The notes under the pieces were generated by a model. The model saw nothing but the letters and a program-made list of their open reading frames with translations. It was not told the origin of the DNA and searched no databases. Both the position numbers and the translations under genes were made by a program. Source: CAKTOF01 sp964523945 (GTDB lineage Bacteria; Bacillota; Clostridia; Oscillospirales; Oscillospiraceae). From it: DNA of 14,222 bases. The stretch covers positions 1 to 14,222 of the forward strand of contig CAZGBU010000047.1 of NCBI GenBank assembly GCA_964523945.1, written 5' to 3'. Shown here piece after piece: positions 1-6,911 of this stretch. Each line of letters opens with the position of its first letter. The stretch's first letter is position 1.

Positions 1-99
1 ATTGCGGCATTGATTCTGTACTCAGTTTATCGCAGAAAAATCCCCATTTCAAAGGCTGTTTTGCACAAAAAAATTCGGTGTGCAGTTGCGTCAAAATGA
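1..99 (+). CDS. possible 3' end of an upstream gene (partial)
   Basis: Reading frame 1 is open from the first base to a TGA at 97-99, giving 32 residues that begin IAALILYSVYRRKIPISKAV. A short hydrophobic run followed by a lysine/arginine-rich tail would suit the C-terminus of a membrane protein. This is weak evidence: frame 3 is also open to about position 129, the piece is too short to assign to a family, and no start can be seen. No function is proposed. Confidence 0.22.
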   Translation: MAALILYSVYRRKIPISKAVLHKKIRCAVASK

Positions 100-126
100 C
101 GATAGCCGCACGGGCGGGCGGCTATC
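91..126 (-). terminator. weak intrinsic terminator candidate after the ABC-F gene
   Basis: GATAGCCGC (101-109) and GCGGCTATC (118-126) form a perfect 9-bp stem with an 8-nt loop, 10 bases past the stop codon of the minus-strand ABC-F gene. Read on the minus strand the stem is followed by GTCATTTTGA, so there is only a run of four T. The position fits a terminator but the U-tract is poor. Confidence 0.4.
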
Positions 127-136
127 CATGACTGGT

Positions 137-1732
137 TCAGCGATTCTTTTTCCACTCAGCGAATTCCTCGTAGGTGCAGGTTCGGTCGAGGATGGTACCG
201 TCTGGCTGGAATTCGATAATTCGGTTTGCTGTAGATTGCAGCATCTCATGATCATGACTGGCCAGCAGAATGTTGCCCGGGAACACCACCAGACCATCGT
301 TGACAGCAGTAATCGATTCCAGATCAAGATGGTTGGTCGGTTGGTCAAGCAGCAGCACATTCGCACCGGAGAGCATCATTCTCGAGAGCATGCAGCGCAC
401 CTTTTCACCGCCGGAGAGGACCTTGACCTGCTTGAATACATCCTCACCGGAAAAAAGCATCCGCCCGAGGAAGCCGCGCAGATAGACCTCACTCTGGTCC
501 TCGGAATACTGCCGCATCCAGTCAACCAGATTCAGTTCACAGCCGTCAAAATAGCTGCTGTTGTCCTTGGGCAGGTAGCTCTGGGATGCAGTGGATCCCC
601 ATTTTATGCTGCCGGTGTCCGGCTCAATCTCTCCCATCAGAATGCGAAACATCGTCGTCTGTGCCAGCTCATTTTCGCCGACAAACGCGATTTTATCCCC
701 TTTGTTCACTGTAAAAGAAACGTCCCGCAGCAGTTCTGTACCGTCTATGGTCTTGCTAATGCCCTGCACAGTGAGAATATCGCGGCCAACTTCGCGATCC
801 GGCTTGAACTGGACAAATGGGTATCGGCGTGATGAGGCCGGAATCTCCTCGACAGTCAGTTTGTCGAGCAGTTTGCGGCGGGAGGTCGCCTGGCGGGACT
901 TGGATTTGTTTGCAGAAAAGCGCGCAATGAATTCCTGCAGCTCTTTGATTTTCTCTTCGTTTCGCTTATTTTGGCTTCGCAGCAGCGACTGCACAAGCTG
1001 GCTCGACTCATACCAGAAGTCATAGTTGCCGACGTACATTTTGATCTTGCCATAGTCGATGTCGACAATATGCGTGCAGACGGTGTTGAGAAAGTGGCGG
1101 TCATGGCTGACCACAATGACCATACCGGGAAAGTCGAGCAGGAAATCCTCAAGCCAGATGGTGGAGTCGATGTCCAGATTGTTGGTCGGCTCGTCGAGCA
1201 TGACAATATCCGGATTGCCAAATAACGCTTGTGCAAGCAGGACCTTGACTTTCTGCCTGCCATCGGTATCGCCCATCCGGTCGCCATGCTGCTCCACCGG
1301 AATACCAAGCCCCTGCAGCAGCCGGCTTGCATCGGATTCCGCTTCCCAGCCGCCCAATTCGGCAAACTCTGCTTCCAGCTCTGCGGCAAGAATGCCGTCC
1401 TCCTCGGAAAAGTCGGGTTTTTCATACAGGGCGTCTTTCTGCTTGCCGATTTCGTACAGGTGCTGGTTTCCCATGATGACGGTATCAAGAATGGTGTAGT
1501 CATCGTACTGGAATTGATCCTGCTTCAGCACGGACATGCGCACATTCGGCGCCAGAACAACTTCGCCCGAGGTGGACTCCAACTCGCCTGACAGGATCTT
1601 CAGAAAAGTGGACTTTCCGGCGCCGTTCGCGCCAATGATGCCATAGCAGTTACCGGACGTAAACTGCAGATCGACATGCTGGAACAGCACACTGCCGCCA
1701 TACTGCAGCCCGAGGTTGTTGACAGTAATCAT
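137..1732 (-). CDS. ABC-F family ATPase (YkpA/YbiT-like) with one degenerate composite ATP site
   Basis: Soluble 531-aa protein with two ABC ATPase domains and no membrane segment. ABC-F proteins act on ribosomes as translation factors or antibiotic-protection factors; the exact role here is unknown. NBD1 has Walker A GANGAGKST (34-42), Walker B VMLDEP with the catalytic Glu (D180, E181) and H210. A linker rich in basic residues (about 255-295, including ARFSANKSKSRQATSRRK) matches the P-site-tRNA-interacting region of the family. NBD2 has signature LSGGE (439-443) and H493. Oddities: the NBD1 signature reads DTDGRQ (155-160) instead of LSGGQ, NBD2 Walker A has Gln358 where Lys is expected (ENELAQTT), and NBD2 Walker B has Gln464 instead of Glu (LLDQP). 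All three changes lie in the same composite ATP site. The start is the ATG at 1732, set by AAAGGAG 7 nt upstream; the upstream ATG at 1765 lies before the expected transcription start. Family call is firm, subfamily probable. Confidence 0.93.
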   Translation of the reverse strand: MITVNNLGLQYGGSVLFQHVDLQFTSGNCYGIIGANGAGKSTFLKILSGELESTSGEVVLAPNVRMSVLKQDQFQYDDYTILDTVIMGNQHLYEIGKQKDALYEKPDFSEEDGILAAELEAEFAELGGWEAESDASRLLQGLGIPVEQHGDRMGDTDGRQKVKVLLAQALFGNPDIVMLDEPTNNLDIDSTIWLEDFLLDFPGMVIVVSHDRHFLNTVCTHIVDIDYGKIKMYVGNYDFWYESSQLVQSLLRSQNKRNEEKIKELQEFIARFSANKSKSRQATSRRKLLDKLTVEEIPASSRRYPFVQFKPDREVGRDILTVQGISKTIDGTELLRDVSFTVNKGDKIAFVGENELAQTTMFRILMGEIEPDTGSIKWGSTASQSYLPKDNSSYFDGCELNLVDWMRQYSEDQSEVYLRGFLGRMLFSGEDVFKQVKVLSGGEKVRCMLSRMMLSGANVLLLDQPTNHLDLESITAVNDGLVVFPGNILLASHDHEMLQSTANRIIEFQPDGTILDRTCTYEEFAEWKKNR

Positions 1733-1763
1733 AGATTGCTCCTTTGTTATTTTCGTATCGCTC

Positions 1764-1792
1764 ATTATACCGGAACCGGCCGATTCTTGCAA
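1764..1792 (-). promoter_or_regulatory. sigma-A promoter of the ABC-F gene
   Basis: On the minus strand a -35 box TTGCAA (1792-1787) and a perfect -10 TATAAT (1769-1764) are separated by 17 bp. The expected transcription start near 1757 gives a leader of about 25 nt that ends with the AAAGGAG ribosome binding site. This supports the ATG at 1732 as the start codon. Confidence 0.8.
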
Positions 1793-1799
1793 CCGTACG

Positions 1800-1828
1800 T
1801 TGATACTTTTGCCCATTTGTGCTATAAT
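1800..1828 (+). promoter_or_regulatory. sigma-A promoter of the DUF815 ATPase gene
   Basis: TTGATA (1800-1805) and a perfect TATAAT (1823-1828) are separated by 17 bp. Transcription should start near 1835, leaving a leader of under 20 nt before the ATG at 1853. The -35 box is 7 bp from the -35 of the divergent ABC-F promoter. Confidence 0.8.
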
Positions 1829-1852
1829 CCGCGCAATGGAGTTGATCGAATT

Positions 1853-3049
1853 ATGGAGTATTTGAACACACTGCTGTCCACCCTGACCGTATATCGTGCG
1901 GCTGCCAAACTGCCGGCTGTCTGTGCGATCCGGCGCTGTCTTGATGCGCTGTATGATCCGGAGCAGCCGGCGCAGACGATGCTCACGCAGTATGCCGAGA
2001 GCATCAGCGCGCTGCTCTGCGACGGTGCAAATACGTTTTCTGACTGCCTGCGCACACATCTGCTGTATGATGAGAACCCGTTTGCCAATGCCTGCGCGCG
2101 CGGCGAGGAGACCGAAGCGTGGCGTGCCGCGGCAGCACGCGATATCGAGATTTTAAATGAGCTGGCACAGCTTGACCTGGATATGCTGCGTCGCGCCATG
2201 CGCCTGCGCGCGCCGGAGTATGCCGAGGTCATTGACGAGCTGCCAGTGTGTTCGCCAGGTACAGCGCTGCGCTTTGACGAACTGCTGGCATCGTACCGGA
2301 AAAATGGCTGCGGCCTGTTTGCACATGCGCGCGCGTTCCATTGGGAAAAAGGCGCGCTGACTGCGGTGCGCAATCCGGACCCGATCGGGGAGATGATCGG
2401 CTACGAATGGCAACGCGAGGCGGTTGTGCGCAATACACGTGCGCTGCATGAAGGAAAGCCATGCTCCAATGTCCTGCTGCACGGCGACAGCGGCACGGGC
2501 AAATCCGCGACGATCAAAAGCCTGCTCAATATGCCGGAATTTCCGCGGCTGCGGATCATTGAGGTGGCAAAAAACAGTCTGGAGGAGCTGACACAGATCC
2601 AGCGGCTTGTCTCGACGCACACGCAGAAATTCATCCTCTACATTGACGATCTGACGTTTGAGCAGAATGACCGCAGCTATTCCGCCCTCAAGTCAGCGCT
2701 TGAGGGCGGGCTCGAGCGCCGGCCGGACAACGTCGCCATCTATGTGACATCCAACCGTCGCCACATGGTACGCGAGACATTCACCGGCCGCGGCAGTGAT
2801 GAGATACACCGCGAAGAAACCATTCAGGAGCAGACAAGCCTGTCCGACCGCTTTGGTTTGCGCCTGCCGTACCTCGCGCTTGACAAGCCGGCGTATTTGT
2901 CCATGGTTGACATGCTGACTGCGAAAGCCGGACTGGACATGGACCAGGAGGCGCTCCACGCGATGGCCATGCAGTGGGAGATCCGACATGGCGGCCGCAC
3001 GCCGCGTACTGCGACGCAGCTGGTTGCGCATTTGCTCTCCGAGGCATGA
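1853..3049 (+). CDS. DUF815 family AAA-type ATP-binding protein
   Basis: 398-aa cytoplasmic P-loop ATPase of the DUF815 family, distantly related to AAA+ proteins; the physiological role of the family is not established. The N-terminal half (about 1-180) is helical and variable. The ATPase core follows: YEWQREAVVRNT (184-195), Walker A GDSGTGKS (211-218), Walker B ILYIDDLTF (261-269), a sensor-like stretch YVTSNRRH (297-304) and SDRFGL (331-336). These are the DUF815 landmarks in the expected order. The start is the ATG at 1853 with GGAG 11 nt upstream; the frame is open further upstream, but that would put the start before the promoter. The stop codon lies only 8 bp before the -35 box of the htpG promoter, with no terminator between except the CIRCE palindrome. 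Confidence 0.88.
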   Translation: MEYLNTLLSTLTVYRAAAKLPAVCAIRRCLDALYDPEQPAQTMLTQYAESISALLCDGANTFSDCLRTHLLYDENPFANACARGEETEAWRAAAARDIEILNELAQLDLDMLRRAMRLRAPEYAEVIDELPVCSPGTALRFDELLASYRKNGCGLFAHARAFHWEKGALTAVRNPDPIGEMIGYEWQREAVVRNTRALHEGKPCSNVLLHGDSGTGKSATIKSLLNMPEFPRLRIIEVAKNSLEELTQIQRLVSTHTQKFILYIDDLTFEQNDRSYSALKSALEGGLERRPDNVAIYVTSNRRHMVRETFTGRGSDEIHREETIQEQTSLSDRFGLRLPYLALDKPAYLSMVDMLTAKAGLDMDQEALHAMAMQWEIRHGGRTPRTATQLVAHLLSEA

Positions 3050-3057
3050 AAAAGGTC

Positions 3058-3085
3058 TTGCAAATTGATGAATATGCGTTATAAT
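3058..3085 (+). promoter_or_regulatory. sigma-A promoter of htpG
   Basis: TTGCAA (3058-3063) and a perfect TATAAT (3080-3085) are separated by 16 bp. Transcription should begin near 3092, inside the left half of the CIRCE operator, so bound HrcA would block initiation directly. Confidence 0.8.
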
Positions 3086-3129
3086 AGGTTTAGCACTCAC
3101 GATACAGGAGTGCTAAACCTATTATTTTT
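3081..3129 (+). terminator. extended CIRCE palindrome that may also terminate DUF815 read-through
   Basis: The symmetry runs well past CIRCE: ATAATAGGTTTAGCACTC (3081-3098) and GAGTGCTAAACCTATTAT (3108-3125) are perfect 18-bp arms around a 9-nt loop, followed by TTTT (3126-3129). A transcript entering from DUF815 would fold the complete hairpin next to a U-run. A transcript starting at the htpG promoter (about 3092) lacks most of the left arm. Terminator activity is inference. Confidence 0.45.
3090..3116 (+). promoter_or_regulatory. CIRCE element (HrcA operator) upstream of htpG
   Basis: TTAGCACTC (3090-3098), a 9-nt spacer and GAGTGCTAA (3108-3116) match the CIRCE consensus with no mismatch. 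CIRCE is bound by the repressor HrcA, which is kept active by GroEL and released on heat or misfolding stress. The element overlaps the predicted start of transcription. No groE or dnaK operon lies in the window, so here CIRCE controls htpG alone. Confidence 0.95.
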
Positions 3130-3148
3130 CACGAAGGACGTGTTCCAT

Positions 3149-5029
3149 ATGGCAAAGAAGCAATTCAAGGCGGAATCCAAACGGCTGCTGGATCTGATGA
3201 TCAACTCAATTTACACACACAAGGAAATCTTCCTGCGCGAGATCATCTCCAATGCGTCGGATGCCATCGACAAGCTGGCCTATCTTGCGCTGACCGACGA
3301 CGCAGTTGGGCTCAATCGCGACGATTTTGCTATTCGCATCTCGGTGGATGACGAGCACCGTGTGCTGACCATTTCCGATAACGGCATCGGTATGTCGAAA
3401 GACGAGATGGAACAAAACCTCGGCACAATTGCAAAATCCGGCTCGCTGCAGTTCAAGCAGGAGATGGAAGAAAAAGACGAGGTTGACATCATTGGCCAGT
3501 TTGGCGTCGGCTTTTATTCCGCGTTCATGGTGGCCGATGCAGTCACCGTCATCTCGCGCAAATACGGTTCGGAAGAGGCGTGGATGTGGCAGTCGTCCGG
3601 CGCGGACGGTTACACGATGACCGCCTGTGAAAAAGATGCGCCCGGTACCGACGTCATCATGAAACTCAAGGCTGATACGGACGATGAAGACTATTCCCAG
3701 TATCTGCAGGAGCATATGTTGCGTCATCTGGTCAAAAAGTACTCTGACTACATCCACTATCCGATCAAAATGGAAGTGAGCAAGACACGTTATGTACCAG
3801 ATCCGGATGACAGCGAAAAGCAGAAGCGAGAGGAGTATTGCGAGGACGAGACGCTCAATTCGATGGTGCCGATCTGGCAGCGGAAAAAGAGCGATGTCAC
3901 GCAGGAGGAATACGACAACTTCTACAAGGATAAATTCTTCGACTATGAAGCGCCGCTGCTCACACTGCGTGTCAGCGTTGAAGGCGCAGTGACGTATACT
4001 GCGCTGCTGTTTGTTCCATCGCACACGCCATATGATTACTACACCAAAGAGTATAAGAAGGGCCTGCAGCTCTATTCCTCCGGTGTGATGATCATGGACG
4101 CCTGCGAGGATCTGCTGCCGGACTGTTTCCGCTTTGTCAAAGGCGTTGTTGACACCCAGGACCTGAGCCTGAACATTTCGCGTGAGATGCTGCAGCACGA
4201 CCGCGCCGTCCATCTGATTGCCGTGAATCTGGAGAAAAAGATCCGCGCTGAGCTGGAGAAGCTGCTGAAAAACGACCGCGAGAAGTATGAGAAGTTTTAT
4301 GCCGCGTTTGGCCTGCAGCTCAAATACGGTGTGGTCGGCAATTACGGTGAGAAGAAAGAGCAGCTGCAGGATCTGCTGTTGTTCCGCACCGCCCGGACAG
4401 AAAAACCTGTCACGCTCAGCGAGTATGTCGATGCGATGCCGGAGGATCAGAGCGCAATCTACTACGTAGCCGGCGACAACACGACGCGCCTGACACAGCT
4501 GCCGCAGACAGAACTGGCGCTTTCAAAGGGCTTCGACGTGCTGCTACTGACCGACGAGGTTGATGAGTTCTGTCTGCAGATTCTCTCACAGTATCGGGAA
4601 AAGCCGTTCCAAAGCGTTATCGGGAGCGACCTCGGAGCAGCCGATGCGGAAGACAAGCCGGATGAAGAGGCAGCAAAGCCGGTTCTTGACTTCGTGCGCG
4701 AGACGCTCGGAGATCAGGTCAAGGATGTGCGGCTGTCGCAGAGCCTGGGCAGTCATCCGGTATCGCTCGCTCCGGAGGCGGGTATGAGCTTCGAGATGGA
4801 GAAATACTTCAACCGCATTGATCCGGAGAACGGTGTCAAAACCGGCCGCATTCTCGAACTGAATGCTTCCCACGCAGTGTTCCATACGCTCGAACAGGCA
4901 ATGACAGACGATCCGGAGAAGGCAAAGCGCTATGTGCAGCTGCTCTACTGCCAGGCATTGCTGATGGCGGATCTGCCGATTGAAGATCCAACCGCCTACA
5001 CCGATCTGGTGTGCGAGCTGATGCAATAA
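3149..5029 (+). CDS. htpG: molecular chaperone HtpG (bacterial Hsp90)
   Basis: 626 aa, the usual length for bacterial Hsp90. This cytoplasmic dimeric ATP-dependent chaperone remodels late folding intermediates together with DnaK. The N-terminal GHKL ATPase domain (about 1-215) shows FLREIISNASDAIDKL with Glu31 and Asn35, DNGIGM (77-82) and GQFGVGF (116-122). The middle domain (about 230-490) holds NISREMLQ (342-349), whose Arg345 is the gamma-phosphate-contacting residue of the family. The rest is the C-terminal dimerisation domain. The start is the ATG at 3149 with AAGGA at 3134-3138; the frame stays open upstream, but that stretch lies across the promoter and CIRCE element. Expression is predicted to be heat-induced through HrcA. 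It ends at a strong terminator. Confidence 0.98.
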   Translation: MAKKQFKAESKRLLDLMINSIYTHKEIFLREIISNASDAIDKLAYLALTDDAVGLNRDDFAIRISVDDEHRVLTISDNGIGMSKDEMEQNLGTIAKSGSLQFKQEMEEKDEVDIIGQFGVGFYSAFMVADAVTVISRKYGSEEAWMWQSSGADGYTMTACEKDAPGTDVIMKLKADTDDEDYSQYLQEHMLRHLVKKYSDYIHYPIKMEVSKTRYVPDPDDSEKQKREEYCEDETLNSMVPIWQRKKSDVTQEEYDNFYKDKFFDYEAPLLTLRVSVEGAVTYTALLFVPSHTPYDYYTKEYKKGLQLYSSGVMIMDACEDLLPDCFRFVKGVVDTQDLSLNISREMLQHDRAVHLIAVNLEKKIRAELEKLLKNDREKYEKFYAAFGLQLKYGVVGNYGEKKEQLQDLLLFRTARTEKPVTLSEYVDAMPEDQSAIYYVAGDNTTRLTQLPQTELALSKGFDVLLLTDEVDEFCLQILSQYREKPFQSVIGSDLGAADAEDKPDEEAAKPVLDFVRETLGDQVKDVRLSQSLGSHPVSLAPEAGMSFEMEKYFNRIDPENGVKTGRILELNASHAVFHTLEQAMTDDPEKAKRYVQLLYCQALLMADLPIEDPTAYTDLVCELMQ

Positions 5030-5034
5030 ACCCC

Positions 5035-5074
5035 AAAAGCCCCGCGGAAAGCATCGTTCCGCGGGGCTTTTTTT
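5035..5074. terminator. bidirectional intrinsic terminator between htpG and the DUF4127 operon
   Basis: AGCCCCGCGGAA (5038-5049) and TTCCGCGGGGCT (5057-5068) form a perfect 12-bp GC-rich stem with a 7-nt loop. On the plus side it runs into seven T (5068-5074) and on the minus side into TTTT (complement of 5035-5038). It sits between the stop codons of two convergent genes (5029 and 5079), so it probably ends both transcripts, more strongly on the plus strand. Confidence 0.95.
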
Positions 5075-5078
5075 GCTT

Positions 5079-6902
5079 TTATTCCACGCTGATCGTGAAA
5101 CAGACTTCAAATGTGCGGTTCCAAGGCAAATAGGGATCTGTAATGCTGACGGAAAACGGTCCGGCCGTCTCTCCATCTGTGCCAATCAGGACCGGGCTTT
5201 CGGAGAGATTTCCGCACAGCGCCTCGCATGCGGGCAGGAGCGTCTGCTCCAGCTTGTCCTGAATCAGCTGCATCTGCTCAGCCGTGCCGAGGATGTTGCT
5301 GGTTGACAGGCCAAGCTCTGAGCTGATATAGCTGTCCAGCGTCACTTTGGCCGTTGCCTTATACGGTGTGGCAAGCACCATGCCGACAGCGAGCGACTGC
5401 ACAAAGCTGTCCGCAGATTCTGCTGCAGCTTCTGGATTCGATACCAGGCAGGCGTAACGCGCAAAGCCCTGGCTGACGCCCGCGCCTGCAATAATCGCCA
5501 GATCGCAGAAGCCGGAGAAGCCGAGCAGCGAACCAAGCGGTACCTGCTCGAGCAGCATCGCGTCCAGTTCTGCATACTGATTGGAGGACGCGTCGATATA
5601 AATGGTTGGAATGCCCTGTGACAGATTCTCTGACAGCAGGCTGACCAGTGCCTGACAGTAGATTTCAGACTGCGTTTCATCTGCCGGTGCCGTCAGCACT
5701 ACAATCTGCAGATCGGCCTGCGCCGGATCATCCGTCTGTGTACCGCCAAGCGCCTGAATGTGATAGAGAACAGTGTCAGAAAGAATCTGGTGATCATACA
5801 TCGTGGTCGGCTCGTTTTCCATCCCGCCGATGTACTCGACATATGCCGAGATGGAAATCGCAGCGTCATCAACAGCGATGCGCGCGACCAGCATCATGCC
5901 GAGATCATCGACGCCGTTGACGATCAGGCCGCGTCCGTCCAGCGCCTGCTCCAGATAGGCCATCTCGTTGGTCTGCACATTGACCTGATCAGACGAGTCG
6001 TCTACGCCAATCAGGAAATAAAACTGATTCTTGCCTGCCGTGGCCTGGAGCACCTGGTCGATCAGACGCAGCTTCCGCTCCCGTGCAGCCAGATAGCTGC
6101 CTGTCACGTCCTCTGTGAGCAGCGCGCGCAGGGAATCGTCTTCCACAAGCTGCTCCGCTTTCGTCGTTCCATCGGCGCCCCACGGATAGGCGGCGACAAC
6201 AGCGTCCAGTGTCAGCTCCGCTTCGGTGAGCGCCGGCCTGGCGATGTTGCCATAGGCGCGGATGGCGTTATAGTGTTCCAGATCATAACCATTGTAACCG
6301 ACTGTGGAAGCCAGCCGCATCAGACTGTCAAAAATATAGACACGGTTGTTCGGATCGTCGGCCAGCGAGAGCAAATATTCGTCGACGGCCGCAGTCTCAC
6401 TCAGCACCGTCCCGTCCGAAAAGGTGATATCCTCCGACTCGCTCATTGCGCGCGAATTAACCAGCCCGCCAGAGAGCAGTTGATCGAGCGAGAGCAAAAA
6501 CAGATCGCAGCCGGCCTCGTCCGCCGCGCGCACCCACTCAAGCAGAGCCGCACGGTCACCGTACTGTGTGCCATTTTCATTCATCTGCTGCCCGTCGAGC
6601 CGGGTAGAGAACAGATCCTCATCCGGAAACACGATTCGGTATCCGGCAGATTCAGCGAGATAGACGACGCGCTCTACATTGTCCGGCCGGTCATCGAGCG
6701 GGATATAGGCGATGGTGCTTTCCCAGGCGTCAACTGTTTCAACGGGATCACTGCGCACTGGCGGGTCGTATTCTGTATCAGGCGGCGGCGCGACGGGAGA
6801 GCCGCTATCCGCCGTTTCCGGTTCCTCCGGTGCGGCTTGGCAGGCACTGAGCGCCAAAGCAGCCAAGAGACAAAGCGCAAACAGTCGGTACAGTCGTTTC
6901 AT
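5079..6902 (-). CDS. DUF4127 family lipoprotein
   Basis: 607-aa predicted secreted lipoprotein. A basic N-terminus and hydrophobic stretch end in the lipobox LSAC, with the lipidated Cys at 21, followed by a Pro/Glu/Ser-rich linker to about residue 58. The body carries DUF4127 landmarks: AYIPLDDRPDNVERVVYLAE (65-84), PDEDLFSTRLDGQ (93-105), GTQYGD (111-116) and SLDQLLSGGLVNSR (138-151). A conserved-looking GVDDSSDQVNVQTNE follows at 299-313. The biochemical function of DUF4127 is unknown. Second gene of an operon with the amidohydrolase: AGGAGG lies 6 nt before the ATG and overlaps the amidohydrolase stop codon, which suggests translational coupling. Around 460-483 the sequence reads GFSGFCDLAIIAGAGVSQGF, where from memory relatives carry a GWNT-type motif; this divergence is uncertain. 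Confidence 0.87.
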   Translation of the reverse strand: MKRLYRLFALCLLAALALSACQAAPEEPETADSGSPVAPPPDTEYDPPVRSDPVETVDAWESTIAYIPLDDRPDNVERVVYLAESAGYRIVFPDEDLFSTRLDGQQMNENGTQYGDRAALLEWVRAADEAGCDLFLLSLDQLLSGGLVNSRAMSESEDITFSDGTVLSETAAVDEYLLSLADDPNNRVYIFDSLMRLASTVGYNGYDLEHYNAIRAYGNIARPALTEAELTLDAVVAAYPWGADGTTKAEQLVEDDSLRALLTEDVTGSYLAARERKLRLIDQVLQATAGKNQFYFLIGVDDSSDQVNVQTNEMAYLEQALDGRGLIVNGVDDLGMMLVARIAVDDAAISISAYVEYIGGMENEPTTMYDHQILSDTVLYHIQALGGTQTDDPAQADLQIVVLTAPADETQSEIYCQALVSLLSENLSQGIPTIYIDASSNQYAELDAMLLEQVPLGSLLGFSGFCDLAIIAGAGVSQGFARYACLVSNPEAAAESADSFVQSLAVGMVLATPYKATAKVTLDSYISSELGLSTSNILGTAEQMQLIQDKLEQTLLPACEALCGNLSESPVLIGTDGETAGPFSVSITDPYLPWNRTFEVCFTISVE

Positions 6903-6911
6903 GTCGGCCTC

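Noticed and set aside
80..832. 250-residue plus-strand open frame opposite the ABC-F gene
   Set aside because: It lies wholly antisense to a gene with clear motifs, has no ribosome binding site, and its translation resembles no family.
1733..2059. N-terminal extension of the ABC-F protein (to 640 residues)
   Set aside because: The extension would start far upstream of the promoter at 1764-1792 and run antisense through DUF815; AAAGGAG points to the ATG at 1732.
3065..3148. 28-residue N-terminal extension of HtpG
   Set aside because: It would be translated across the -10 box and CIRCE operator. HtpG proteins normally begin at the ATG now chosen, which has AAGGA upstream.
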